The translations under genes were made by a program, and so were the position numbers. The notes below the pieces were generated by a model, which had not been told where the DNA came from, searched no databases, and saw only the letters and a program-made list of their open reading frames with translations. 64,000 bases of DNA from NCBI RefSeq assembly GCF_003427025.1, contig NZ_QVAI01000001.1:744001-808000 (forward strand), in the 5' to 3' direction. Positions 32,069 through 40,645 of the stretch are shown here, piece by piece (within the stretch, counting starts at the first letter, position 1; every line of letters starts with the position of its first letter). The DNA is from Jiangella endophytica. Its GTDB lineage: Bacteria; Actinomycetota; Actinomycetes; Jiangellales; Jiangellaceae.

Positions 32069-32557
32069 ATGACCGACGAGGACTGGGAACGACGCGTCGC
32101 CGCGGCCTGGGCGTCCATCGACGAGTACGACGAGGACGCGTTCCGGGCGGTCATCGGTGGCCTCGCCGCGGAGCTGCCGGACGGTCACCCCGTCGCGGCG
32201 TTCGAGCGGGCCTGCGCGTACGACTCCACCGGCCGGCCCGACCTCGCCGAGCCGCTCTACCGTGCGGCGCTGACCGGCGAGCTCCCCGGCGAGCGCCGTC
32301 GCCGGGCGGTGATCCAGTTGGCCAGCAGCGTCCGCAACCTCGGCCGCCCGCAGGAGAGCATCGACCTGCTCACGGCGGAACTGGGCCGCGGCTCGGACCA
32401 CCTCGACGACGCCGTCCGCTGCGTGCTCGCGCTGGCGCTCACCGATGCCGGCCGCGAGCGCGAGGCGGTCTCCGTCGCCGTCGGCGCGCTGGCCCGGCAC
32501 CTCCCGCGCTACCAGCGCTCGATGGCTGCCTACGCGAAGGCACTGGCCGATCCCTAG
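32069..32557 (+). CDS. Tetratricopeptide-repeat protein
   Basis: 162 residues, cytosolic. Helical hairpins such as GHPVAAFERACAYDSTGRPDLAEPLYRAAL, RRAVIQLASSVRNLGRPQESIDLL and DAVRCVLALALTDAGREREAVSVAVGAL fit TPR spacing and match the short actinobacterial TPR family. A protein-protein interaction module with unknown partner. Its TAG stop shares the CTAG palindrome (32554-32557) with the stop of the convergent acyl-CoA dehydrogenase. Confidence 0.8.
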   Translation: MTDEDWERRVAAAWASIDEYDEDAFRAVIGGLAAELPDGHPVAAFERACAYDSTGRPDLAEPLYRAALTGELPGERRRRAVIQLASSVRNLGRPQESIDLLTAELGRGSDHLDDAVRCVLALALTDAGREREAVSVAVGALARHLPRYQRSMAAYAKALADP

Positions 32558-34452
32558 AACGCGCGGCGGGCGACGTTCTCGGCCGGCTCCTCGGACGGCG
32601 CGAACTGCGCGATCCAGGGGCCGGTGCCCTCGCTCTGGTCGAGCACGTCGGCCTCGAACCAGGTGTGCTCGCCGGCCAACACGGCCTTCGCGAGCGCCTC
32701 GTCGGCGCCGTCGGTGTTGTGCCACAGCGCGTCGAACAGCCGCTCGACCCGCAGCCGCGCCTGCCGCGAGAAGACGTCGGCCAGCTGGACGGCGCCGGAC
32801 TCGGGCAGCATCCGTGCCCGCACGCACGACGCCGCGATGGCGAACAGCTCGGCGCCGATGTCGACGATGCGGCCGAGGAAGCCCTGCTTCTTCTCCAGTC
32901 CGCCCTGCCAGCGGGCCATCGCGTAGAACGTCGACCGCGCCAGCCGCCGCGACGCCCGCTCGACGTAGCGCAGGTGCGGCGCCAGCACGCCGAAGTCCTG
33001 GTACGACGTCGGCAGCTGGCCGGCGCCGGTGACCAGCTGCGGCAGCCACTTCGCGTAGAACCCGGTGGCCCTGACCGCCGCCTTCGCCTTGCCGGGCAGC
33101 GCGACGTCGGGGTCGATGACGTCGCCGGCGGCCTGCAGGTGGGCGTCGACGGCCTCGCGGGCGATCAGCAGGTGCATGATCTCCGTCGATCCCTCGAAGA
33201 TGCGGTTGATGCGTACGTCGCGCAGGATCTGCTCGGCGGGGACGGCGCGCTCGCCGCGGGCCCGCAGCGACTCGGCGGTCTCGTAGCCGCGGCCGCCGCG
33301 GATCTGCACCAGCTCGTCGGCCACCAGCCACGCCGTCTCGCTGCACCACAGCTTGGCCAGAGCCGCCTCGATGCGGATGTCGCGACGACCTTCGTCGGCC
33401 AGGTGTGCCGAGAGGTCGAGGACCGCCTCCTGCGCGTACGCCGTGGCCGCGATGTAGGACAGTTTGTGCGCGACGGCGGCGTGCCGGCCGACCGGTCGGC
33501 CCCACTGGACGCGTTCGGCCGACCACTCGCGGGCGATCTTCAGACACCATTTCGACGCCGCCGTGCACAGCGCCGGTATCGACAGCCGGCCGGTGTTCAG
33601 CGTGGTCAGCGCGATGCGCAGGCCGTCGCCCTCGCGGCCGATGCGGTTCTGCGCGGGCACCCGGACGTGGTCGAGGCGGGTGACGCCGTTCTCGATGCCC
33701 TTGAGCCCCATGAAGGCGTTGCGGTGCTCGACGGTGATGCCGGGGGAGTCGGCCTCGACGACGAACGCCGTGACGCCGCCCTTGCCGCCGTCGTGCTCGG
33801 GCACCCGCGCCATGACGACCAGCAGCTCCGCGATGACGCCGTTGGTGGTCCACAGCTTGGTGCCGCTGAGTTCGTACCCGTCGTCGACCGGGACGGCTTC
33901 GGCCGCGAGCCGAGCGGGGTCGGAGCCGACGTCGGGCTCGGTGAGCAGGAACGCGCTGATGGCGCCGGCCGCGCACCGCGGCAGGAAGGCGCGCTTCTGT
34001 TCCTCGGTGCCGAACAGTTTCACCGGCTCCGGCACGCCGATGGACTGGTGCGCCGACACCAGCGCGCCGATCGACGGGTGCACGCCTCCGAGCAGCATGA
34101 GCGCGCGGTTGTAGCCGACCTGGGTGAGCCCGGCGCCGCCGTACTCGCGCGGGATCTTCATGCCGAAGACGCCGGCCCGTGCCAGCGCCTTGACGTACTC
34201 GTCCGGGATGAGCGACTCGCGCTCGATGACCGCGCCGTCGAGCTCGTCGCAGACGCCGCGCAGCCGGTGCAGGAACGCCGCCGTGGCGGCTTCGTCGTCG
34301 GGCGACTGCGATGGATGCGGATGGATGAGGTCGAGCCGGAACCGGCCCAGATACAGCTCTCTGGCGAACGACGGCTTGTCCCACCGCGTCTCGCGGGCCG
34401 CCTCGGCGACTCGCCTGGCCTCCCGCTCGTCGACCTGCTGGGGGGTGGTCAT
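32554..34452 (-). CDS. Acyl-CoA dehydrogenase (long C-terminal, VLCAD-like)
   Basis: 632 residues, longer than the usual 380-400 because of a C-terminal extension like that of VLCAD/ACAD9-type enzymes. FAD-binding and substrate segments: SAFLLTEPDVGSDP, LSGTKLWTTNG, FMGLKGIENGVTRLDHVRVP, VQWGRPVGRHAAVAHKL, VQIRGGRGYETAE; RINRIFEGSTEIM carries the predicted catalytic Glu. It introduces the trans-2 double bond into acyl-CoA in beta-oxidation, probably on long chains. ATG 34452 has AAGGAGG upstream. No electron-transfer flavoprotein gene is nearby. Confidence 0.93.
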   Translation of the reverse strand: MTTPQQVDEREARRVAEAARETRWDKPSFARELYLGRFRLDLIHPHPSQSPDDEAATAAFLHRLRGVCDELDGAVIERESLIPDEYVKALARAGVFGMKIPREYGGAGLTQVGYNRALMLLGGVHPSIGALVSAHQSIGVPEPVKLFGTEEQKRAFLPRCAAGAISAFLLTEPDVGSDPARLAAEAVPVDDGYELSGTKLWTTNGVIAELLVVMARVPEHDGGKGGVTAFVVEADSPGITVEHRNAFMGLKGIENGVTRLDHVRVPAQNRIGREGDGLRIALTTLNTGRLSIPALCTAASKWCLKIAREWSAERVQWGRPVGRHAAVAHKLSYIAATAYAQEAVLDLSAHLADEGRRDIRIEAALAKLWCSETAWLVADELVQIRGGRGYETAESLRARGERAVPAEQILRDVRINRIFEGSTEIMHLLIAREAVDAHLQAAGDVIDPDVALPGKAKAAVRATGFYAKWLPQLVTGAGQLPTSYQDFGVLAPHLRYVERASRRLARSTFYAMARWQGGLEKKQGFLGRIVDIGAELFAIAASCVRARMLPESGAVQLADVFSRQARLRVERLFDALWHNTDGADEALAKAVLAGEHTWFEADVLDQSEGTGPWIAQFAPSEEPAENVARRAF

Positions 34453-34501
34453 GCCCGCCTCCTTCGTCGGTGGCGTGTGTCCCCATGTTACCCGCTGGTA
34501 G

Positions 34502-34962
34502 CGGTCGCAACGCGAAGCGCTAACTGTCCGGCGGTTGTACGCGCGGGCCGCCGAGCAACTGGGCGAGCGCGGCCGGCTGCTGGAGCTGTCCAGGCCCGAC
34601 GACTGGGAGGCCGCGCTGCGGCTGCAGCGCGCCGGCTACGTCCGCGCCGAGACGCCGCTCGGTGCGTCACCGGGTGCGCCGCCGCTCTACGCCATCGACG
34701 ACGGCGACCGCGCCGTCCTGCTCGGTCGGCGAAGGGGCACACCGGCCCGGTCGACGCGCGCGACCTGCGTGAGCTGCACCGCAAGGCAGCCTTGCTGCCG
34801 CGCGAGCCCGGCGACCCGCGGCTGGCGTTCTGGTTCCGCTCCGGCCTCTCGCCCGACCTCGCCGCCGCCGGCGTCTGGGGCTTCGGCCCGGCCGACGTCC
34901 TGGCCGACGTCCTGGCCGACGTGCTCGCCGACGGGGAATCTCGCTCGCCCGGCCGGCGTTGA
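34502..34962 (+). pseudogene. Frameshifted ORF of unknown function upstream of ssrA
   Basis: Two adjoining frames read as one protein. The first runs from about 34502 (possible TTG at 34535) through LYARAAEQLGERGRLLELSRPDDWEAALRL to DDGDRAVLLG near 34725. The second continues AKGHTGPVDARDLRELHRK..PREPGDPRLAFWFRSGLSPDLAAAGVWGFGP to a stop at 34962. Joining them needs a one-base change around 34725-34735. The tail carries a repeated VLAD unit from tandem GACGTCCTGGCC. No good start codon or binding site is visible, so this is a decayed gene or a sequencing frameshift; family unknown. Confidence 0.55.
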
Positions 34963-35016
34963 ACGATGTAACCTGGTCGGACCTTCGGGTGCGCCCGGGG
35001 GGTTGACAACTACAGA

Positions 35017-35384
35017 GGGGCTGAGCGGTTTCGACTTCGTTCGTCGAACCAGGGGAAGCGGGCCGAGGAGGCCGCGTTATCTCGTTAACGCTCGCGGCAA
35101 ACGTTACAAGTGCCAACGCTAAGCGCACTGACTTCGCTCTCGCCGCCTGAGGCAGAGTAGGAAGTCTGTCGACCCGGGGATGTCTCCGCCCCGGTGTTCG
35201 GCATCATTAAGGGGACTCACCGACCGGTACGGTCACGGGACCGGTAGGGACACTTACGTGGCTGGGCTCGTCACGGTGAACTCGCCTGTGTGATCACCGG
35301 AGCCAAGTAGAGGCATAGCAGGCTGCGCCCGGAGAAGCCCTGGAGAAGCGTCGAAGGACCCGGGTTCGATTCCCGGCAGCTCCA
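35017..35384 (+). ncRNA. ssrA: Transfer-messenger RNA (tmRNA)
   Basis: The 5' end GGGGCTGAGCGGTTTCGAC and the 3' T arm GGGTTCGATTCCCGGCAGCTCC(A) form the tRNA-Ala-like domain, with acceptor pairing GGGGCU/AGCUCC. The discriminator A is at 35384; the next bases are CAC, so the CCA tail is not encoded. The tag frame (35097-35150) encodes ANVTSANAKRTDFALAA then TGA, ending with the ALAA proteolysis signal. It rescues stalled ribosomes with SmpB and tags the nascent chain for degradation. A common integration target for mobile elements; the island described here begins right at its 3' end. Confidence 0.96.
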
Positions 35385-35397
35385 CACACGTGGAAGC

Positions 35398-35456
35398 ATC
35401 GGCACCCCCTGTGGGCCCGTTGACCAGTTGGTTTTCGGGTCTGAGGGGGTGCCGAT
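35398..35456 (+). terminator. Long hairpin directly after ssrA
   Basis: ATCGGCACCCCC (35398-35409) pairs perfectly with GGGGGTGCCGAT (35445-35456); the 35-nt loop can form an inner GGCCCG/CGGGTC stem. Located 14 bases after the tmRNA end, it probably terminates ssrA, or belongs to the integrated element's attachment region. Confidence 0.65.
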
Positions 35457-35524
35457 CGCGTTGAGCGGACTCAGCCCGGTACGAACCACTCTCGCTGTCG
35501 GCGCCGGATCGCGAATCCGAACCG

Positions 35525-35578
35525 GCTCGATAGCAATAGTCGGGCGGCCTGGGTCGTCTGGAGGTGTTGATCACTCAT
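35525..35578 (-). pseudogene. Possible N-terminal stub of a large serine recombinase
   Basis: An ATG at 35578, overlapping the stop of the preceding 64-residue ORF, begins MSDQHLQTTQAARLLLSS and then loses any family character before a stop at 35471. The beginning resembles N termini of large serine recombinases carried by actinobacterial integrative elements, where the next residues would be a YVYVRQS-type catalytic segment. That segment is missing, so if the assignment is right the gene was deleted after about 15 codons, with the break facing ssrA. The assignment rests on resemblance and gene order only. Confidence 0.3.
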
Positions 35579-35765
35579 CTTCTTCTCGCCTCGTCCGTGT
35601 CGCGACTTCACGCTTGCGGACGACCGGTAGGAGGAGTGCTGCCAGGGCGCGCACGGCTTCATCGCGCTGCTCGTCGGTCATGGGAATGACGGTCGGAGGC
35701 AGGATCTTGACCTCGCGTCGTGGGCCTCGGCGCCGGATGGGTTCAGGGCGATCAGGACTGGGCAT
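35571..35765 (-). CDS. Small hypothetical protein of an integrative-element module
   Basis: 64 residues (MPSPDRPEPIRRRGPRREVK, ILPPTVIPMTDEQRDEAVRALAALLLPVV, basic/acidic tail). ATG 35765 has a GGAG site 8 bases upstream. Short proteins with an ILPPTVIPxTxEQ...EAVxALAxLL pattern commonly precede recombinase genes in actinobacterial integrative elements; that is family recollection, not proof. Its stop overlaps the ATG of the putative recombinase stub, the usual layout of that pair. Confidence 0.5.
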   Translation of the reverse strand: MPSPDRPEPIRRRGPRREVKILPPTVIPMTDEQRDEAVRALAALLLPVVRKREVATRTRREEDE

Positions 35766-36393
35766 CGGTGTCTCCACAGGACGGGTCTCGGCGGCGCGTT
35801 GCTGCGCTTGCAGGCAACTGTCTGGTACCCGGCTTTGGCAGGACCAGCCGTCCGTGGGTTCCACCTCCAGCGAACTCTGGCGTCGCGAGGCCCGGTCAGA
35901 CTGCGACGACTGGTCGTGGGAGGCGCGTGCCGAGCTCGCGCACATCGACGACCTCGCCGACCGTCGGCGATTCGCTGGCTGCGTCGTGGTTGCGGTGCAC
36001 GCCACGACGCTGTCAGCGATATCGCACAGGAGGTAGGCGGCCACTAGCCTGGAACACCTGTTCGCTCGCCGAGCGAACCCCTGGGACAATCCGATCCCCA
36101 GCCGTTAGCCTGCCATCCAGCGCGCGTACCACAGCTGACGCATCCAGCCGTGGCACGATCCGGGCCAGAGTTCCCATCGCAGGATCGACGTGGCGAGAGC
36201 GCCGCCGGGCAGGTCCGGAGGACAGGCGGGCTCGACCACGGGTGCAGGTGGCGAGAGGCGGGGCTTTCGCGTGTCTGAGTGTGGCTGCAAGACTTCCACC
36301 AGCCGTTGATGATGTCGGCGCGGCTCAGTAGCCTCTGAACGCCGAAGGTTAGGATCAAACCGGATGACAGTTGGCGACTGATGGGGGCGGGAG

Positions 36394-37350
36394 ATGGCGC
36401 GCGCAGACCTGCTTCTTGATCTCGTAGAGGCCGAGCGACGTGGCGATCGCGAGCGCTTCCGTGTCCTGGTCGAGGCAGTGATCGCTGAGGAGCGAGCCAA
36501 CCAGCATCATCTGCTCGCCGACCGTCTCTCCGAGCTGATCACCACGACGGGGCAGGGCGTCATGCGCGATGACCGTGCTGCGGCGATCCGTGATCTTGTG
36601 CAGGAGGTCGTTCCGAATCGTCGGCTGCATGACTTGGAACTTGCGGCGGTTCCGAGGCGGGTAGTTGCGGAGCTGATCGAGGAGCAACAGCGTGCCGAAC
36701 TGTTGCGAAGCTACGGGATCGAACCACGTAACCGAATCCTCCTGTCCGGGCCGCCAGGCAACGGGAAGACCAGCGTCGCCGAGGCCATCGCTTCGGAGTT
36801 GATGCTGCCGTTCTACATGATCCGCTACGAAGGAGTGGTTTCCAGCTTTCTCGGAGAGACCGCCGCGCGGCTCGACAACGCCTTCGAGTTCGCACGCACC
36901 CGCCGTTGCGTCCTGTTCTTTGATGAACTCGACACCATCGCCAAAGAGCGTTCGGACGAACACGAGACTGGCGAGATCAAGCGCGTCGTCTCGACGTTAC
37001 TGCTCCAGATCGACCGACTACCGGCACACGTCGTCTTCGTCGGCGCGACCAACCACAGTGAACTCCTGGACCGCGCTGCATGGCGTCGGTTCCAGGTTCG
37101 TGCCAACCTCGAACCACCCAGCCGGTCCCAAGCCACCCGGTTCCTGGAGCGGCTCGCCGCACGACTGGGCGGTGACCTCGGCTTCGCTCCACGCACGCTG
37201 GCCGACAAACTCGCAGGGGCAAGCTTCGCCGACCTCGAAGAGTTTGCTCTCGACGTGCGCCGCAGGTCAGTGCTCGAGCTGCCGGACAGCGACCTCCGAA
37301 AGATCGTTCAGGAACGTATTGAGCACAGGCGCGATCAGGCGGCGGGTTGA
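36394..37350 (+). CDS. ietA: AAA+ ATPase, IetA-like (IetAS defence/exclusion pair)
   Basis: 318 residues. An N-terminal helical segment (residues 1-70) precedes a classical AAA+ core: Walker A GPPGNGKT (119-126), pore-like YEGVVSSFLGET, Walker B VLFFDE (Asp177, Glu178), sensor 1 in FVGATNHSE, and arginine-finger-type DRAAWRRF. It probably forms a ring that unfolds or senses substrates for the protease encoded next. An AAA+ ATPase directly followed by a subtilisin-like protease is the composition of IetAS, described as a plasmid exclusion/incompatibility locus in Agrobacterium and later reported as anti-phage. Its stop overlaps the next start (TTGA at 37347-37350). The gene symbol is by analogy. 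Confidence 0.8.
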   Translation: MARADLLLDLVEAERRGDRERFRVLVEAVIAEERANQHHLLADRLSELITTTGQGVMRDDRAAAIRDLVQEVVPNRRLHDLELAAVPRRVVAELIEEQQRAELLRSYGIEPRNRILLSGPPGNGKTSVAEAIASELMLPFYMIRYEGVVSSFLGETAARLDNAFEFARTRRCVLFFDELDTIAKERSDEHETGEIKRVVSTLLLQIDRLPAHVVFVGATNHSELLDRAAWRRFQVRANLEPPSRSQATRFLERLAARLGGDLGFAPRTLADKLAGASFADLEEFALDVRRRSVLELPDSDLRKIVQERIEHRRDQAAG

Positions 37351-39959
37351 CAGGGGAGCGTCGGCCGCTGCTGGCTTTTGGCCCGCCAGCCGCTGGTGAC
37401 CGACCCTCCCAGCGCCCCCGCGACATGCCGCGATTGTCCAAACCTGGCGCCCGTCGGCAAGGGGAGCGGCTGACGCCCCAGTTCCGCCAACTCGTCGAGG
37501 CGTTCGAGGCGGAGCGAGCGCGTTTCGCTGCTGACATGCCCGATGAGGTGGATCCGGCATTGGTTGTCGTGTTCGACCTTGCCGGCAGCGTCAAGGACTT
37601 CCGCAACGCGATCGATCGGATCGAGGGGCTGGAGTTCCTGTCCGAGCTGCTCGGCGATCGCGCCGATCCCGATGACGACTTCCATATGACCGAGCGGAAC
37701 AAGGGGCGCACCGATGGCGCCGTCCCGCACTCGCTCTACCTCGTGATGTCCAACGCCAGAGCGATCGATGAGCTGCTGCGCCTGTTCGAGCTCTGGAAAC
37801 AGGACCAGTCGGTGACCTTCACGCACGGGCTCGGCAAATTCAAGGCGGCATTCGAGCAACTGACCGCCATCCGACGGTGGGGGCCGGAAGACAGGATTCG
37901 AGAGACGGGGCTGCTGGTGCACTGGCAGGAGACCCTCGACCTCATTGGGCAATCCACTAGCCCCGTCGTGGTCGAGGTCGAGCTGTGGCATCGACGCTCC
38001 GCTGAGGCGCGCACCGCCGCCGAAGCGCACGTCGAACGTGTCGTCGCCGACAGCGGCGGGCGAGTTCTCGACCGCTCTCAGATCGGTGAGATCGGCTACC
38101 ACGCATTACTAGTGGAGCTGCCCATCCAACAGGTCCAAACGGTCCTGAACAACGGAGCTGGGTCGATCCGACTGCTCACGACCGACGAGGTCATGTTCGT
38201 CAGCCCGTTCACGCCTATGAGCATCGCACCGCCCACTCTCGACCCCGTAGACGAAGTGCGACTACCGCCCGGGGTACGAGTCAACGGGCTTCCCCGAATC
38301 GCACTCCTGGACGGTTTGCCCTTCCCGAACCACGACGCCTTGACCGGCAGACTGGTGATCGACGATCCCGACCGGGTCGGCGAAGACTACCCAGTATCCT
38401 CTCGCAACCACGGAACCGCGATGGCTTCACTCATCCTCCACGGCGACCTCTCAATGCGCGAGGAACCGCTGGATCGACCCCTGTATGTGCGACCCATCAT
38501 GCGGCCCCACGAGTTCGCCGCCAGCAACGAGCAGGTCATCCCGAACCGGCTGCTCACCGACTTGCTCCACCGAGCCGTCAAGCGGATTGCGGAAGGAGAA
38601 GGCGGCCGGGACGCGATCGCCCCGAGCGTCCGGATCGTCAACCTCTCCATCGGCGCGCAGGCCAGAGCTCTCGTGCGGAGGATGAGTCCGGTCGGTCGTC
38701 TTCTCGACTGGCTAGCCCACTCCTACAACCTGCTGTTCGTCGTCAGCGCCGGCAATTACCTCGCTCCCATCACGATTCCCGTCGATGCTGCGGGTGACCC
38801 GGCCACGGCTCGGTCGGCGGCGACTCGCGCGGTCTACGACGCGACCATGTTGCGGGGCATCCTGCCCCCAGGCGACGCCCTCAACGCCCTGACAATCGGC
38901 GCGACCCACGATGACGGGTTCGGCGACATCAATGTGCCCGACACCGCGTGGGACATCACCGACCAGGGCGCGCCCGCGCACTACAGCGCGACCGGTCCAG
39001 GGGTAGACCGCTCCGTCAAGCCGGACATTTACCACGTCGGAGGCCGTGCGCTTTACACCCGCCCGGTCATTCAGCCGGGCAGCGACTCGGTCAGCATAGA
39101 TCTCGCGCAGTCTGCAACGACCGGGCCCGGGCTCCGGGTCGCCGCTCCGGGACGAAGAGGCGCAACGAATACCACGGCCTTTACCACAGGCACCAGCAAC
39201 GCTACTGCGCTGGTCACCCGCGAAGCCGACCGCCTGTTTGACATTCTTGAGGCCGCACCGCCCAGTGCCGGCGACGACCCGCTTCCAGATGCGCAGTACC
39301 ACCCCCTCCTCGTGCGCGCGCTCTTGGCGCATGCGAGCGGCTGGGGCCAGTGGGGAACGAGGCTTCGCGGTGAACTCGGCCTTAGCAACCAGCAAGCTCG
39401 CCGCCACCTCACAGCGCTACTTGGATACGGAGGGCTCGATACCGCGCGGCTCGGGGGGGCTGCGACGAACCGTGCGGTTCTGATAGCCGGCGGCCATATC
39501 GCTCGCGACCAACGCCACACGTACGAACTCCCGTTGCCGCCGTCACTCCGCTCCCGGGCGGAATGGCATCGCTTCACGATCACGCTCGCCTACATGGTGC
39601 CCACTGTCGGCCACCTCACTCGGTATCGCGGCGCAAAGGTCTACTTCGCCACGCCAGACACCAATCTCGCAGCAGGAGACCGAATCGACGCCGAACACAA
39701 CACTGTCAGGCGGGGCAGCCTTCAGCACGAGATAGTCGAGGGAGCCGGGGCGATGGTGTTCGGCGACGGTGGCGCTTACCCGATCCACATCGAGTGCATG
39801 GATGACGCCCAACGACTCCGAGCTGGGAACCGGGTTCGCTACGCGCTCGTCGTCTCAATCGAGACCGCCGTGGAGACCTCCACCACGATCCACGAGGAAG
39901 TGCGTGCAAGACTGCGCCAGCGGGCCCGAGAACGTGCCCGCGAGAGAGTGCAGGGCTGA
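37347..39959 (+). CDS. ietS: Subtilisin-like serine protease, IetS-like (S8 family)
   Basis: 870 residues if TTG 37347, coupled to the ATPase stop, is used; ATG 37425 is an alternative (844 residues). There is no signal peptide, so it is intracellular, unlike most subtilases. Residues 1-310 are a family-specific N-terminal region (PALVVVFDLAGSVKDFRNAIDRI..). The S8 catalytic triad is intact: Asp322 in ALLDGLPFPNH, His355 in RNHGTAMASLI, Ser617 in GTSNATAL; the oxyanion Asn is in VVSAGN. A C-terminal region with beta-rich character follows. Expected to be activated by the AAA+ partner and to cleave host or invader proteins on infection. Codon use is less GC-biased than in the flanks, consistent with transfer. 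Confidence 0.85.
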   Translation: MTGERRPLLAFGPPAAGDRPSQRPRDMPRLSKPGARRQGERLTPQFRQLVEAFEAERARFAADMPDEVDPALVVVFDLAGSVKDFRNAIDRIEGLEFLSELLGDRADPDDDFHMTERNKGRTDGAVPHSLYLVMSNARAIDELLRLFELWKQDQSVTFTHGLGKFKAAFEQLTAIRRWGPEDRIRETGLLVHWQETLDLIGQSTSPVVVEVELWHRRSAEARTAAEAHVERVVADSGGRVLDRSQIGEIGYHALLVELPIQQVQTVLNNGAGSIRLLTTDEVMFVSPFTPMSIAPPTLDPVDEVRLPPGVRVNGLPRIALLDGLPFPNHDALTGRLVIDDPDRVGEDYPVSSRNHGTAMASLILHGDLSMREEPLDRPLYVRPIMRPHEFAASNEQVIPNRLLTDLLHRAVKRIAEGEGGRDAIAPSVRIVNLSIGAQARALVRRMSPVGRLLDWLAHSYNLLFVVSAGNYLAPITIPVDAAGDPATARSAATRAVYDATMLRGILPPGDALNALTIGATHDDGFGDINVPDTAWDITDQGAPAHYSATGPGVDRSVKPDIYHVGGRALYTRPVIQPGSDSVSIDLAQSATTGPGLRVAAPGRRGATNTTAFTTGTSNATALVTREADRLFDILEAAPPSAGDDPLPDAQYHPLLVRALLAHASGWGQWGTRLRGELGLSNQQARRHLTALLGYGGLDTARLGGAATNRAVLIAGGHIARDQRHTYELPLPPSLRSRAEWHRFTITLAYMVPTVGHLTRYRGAKVYFATPDTNLAAGDRIDAEHNTVRRGSLQHEIVEGAGAMVFGDGGAYPIHIECMDDAQRLRAGNRVRYALVVSIETAVETSTTIHEEVRARLRQRARERARERVQG

Positions 39960-40178
39960 CACCGATGATGCCTCGCCATCTCGATGGCGTGGCTTACTCC
40001 GCCTGTATGTTACCTGTGCCGTCGCTGCGGCAGAGGTGATCGAGCGGTGGTCACGGGCATCTACGACTGCCTTCGATACAGCGCAATCATCGCTACAACT
40101 CTGCACTTCGTCGTCCCCGTCGACGACGGCACGTCTCACCGTCAGCGGCAGGCCCACACGCGGAAGTGAACGGCAAAG
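39960..40178. other. Gap between ietS-like and HEPN-like genes
   Basis: About 220 bases, moderately AT-rich, no gene recognised. It probably contains the promoter of the small downstream gene. Confidence 0.4.
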
Positions 40179-40622
40179 ATGGCTCCTATGGCGTCTCATG
40201 AAGAGGTCCTTGCGCTGCACCGGTACTTTCTGCAGGCCAACCAGATGCGTGTCTACTACGACAACCGATTAGCCCAGGAGGGAGTCGCCTCGGTCGACGA
40301 CGACCGGTGGGCGCAACAGTGGATCGATATGTGCCTCTGGTATGCGTGCCTGTACATTGTGATAGAAGGATGGAAGCAGCTCGACCTCTCTGACGATGGC
40401 GTTGATGCACTTCTCGCGTCGCCCAGTGTGGGCCTCTTGAGGAGATTCCGGAACGGAGTCGTCCACTTTCAACCAACGTACTGGGACGACCGGTTCTCCG
40501 AGTTCCTTTATGAAGGGCAGGGCGCGGCTGCTTGGGCGCGGGCCGTGAATCAGGCTATGGGGCGCTACTTTCTTGGCTGGTTCCAAGCTGAACGGGGCAG
40601 AGATGGTCCGGGACTTGATTGA
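40179..40622 (+). CDS. Small helical protein with HEPN-like RNxxxH motif
   Basis: 147 residues from ATG 40179 (ATG 40188 possible). All-alpha appearance: LALHRYFLQANQMRVYYDNRL, then WAQQWIDMCLWYACLYIVIEGWKQL, followed by LLRRFRNGVVHFQPTYWDDRFSEFL and a C-terminal helix. RNGVVH (Arg91, Asn92, His96) fits the R-(N)-x4-H signature of HEPN RNases and sits at the start of the third predicted helix as in that fold. Family not recognised; the HEPN assignment is inference from motif and helix pattern. Its position after the IetAS-like pair suggests a third defence component, an RNase toxin, or an immunity accessory. Confidence 0.55.
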   Translation: MAPMASHEEVLALHRYFLQANQMRVYYDNRLAQEGVASVDDDRWAQQWIDMCLWYACLYIVIEGWKQLDLSDDGVDALLASPSVGLLRRFRNGVVHFQPTYWDDRFSEFLYEGQGAAAWARAVNQAMGRYFLGWFQAERGRDGPGLD

Positions 40623-40645
40623 ATCGGAATGGGTGGAGCGATCCG

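Larger units (their letters stand above)
35457..36393. other. Left end of the island: remnants and unassigned sequence
   Basis: Apart from the short minus-strand gene and the recombinase-like fragment listed separately, I see no credible gene here, particularly from 35766 to 36393. Base composition is less G+C-biased at third positions than in the flanks, consistent with acquired and decaying DNA. Confidence 0.45.

Noticed and set aside
35340-35384. A tRNA gene suggested by GGGTTCGATTCCCGG
   Set aside because: The T arm belongs to the tRNA-like domain of tmRNA; there is no separate D arm or anticodon arm next to it.
35254-35574. A 106-codon minus-strand frame over the end of ssrA
   Set aside because: Overlaps the structured tmRNA and its hairpin; the translation has no family character.
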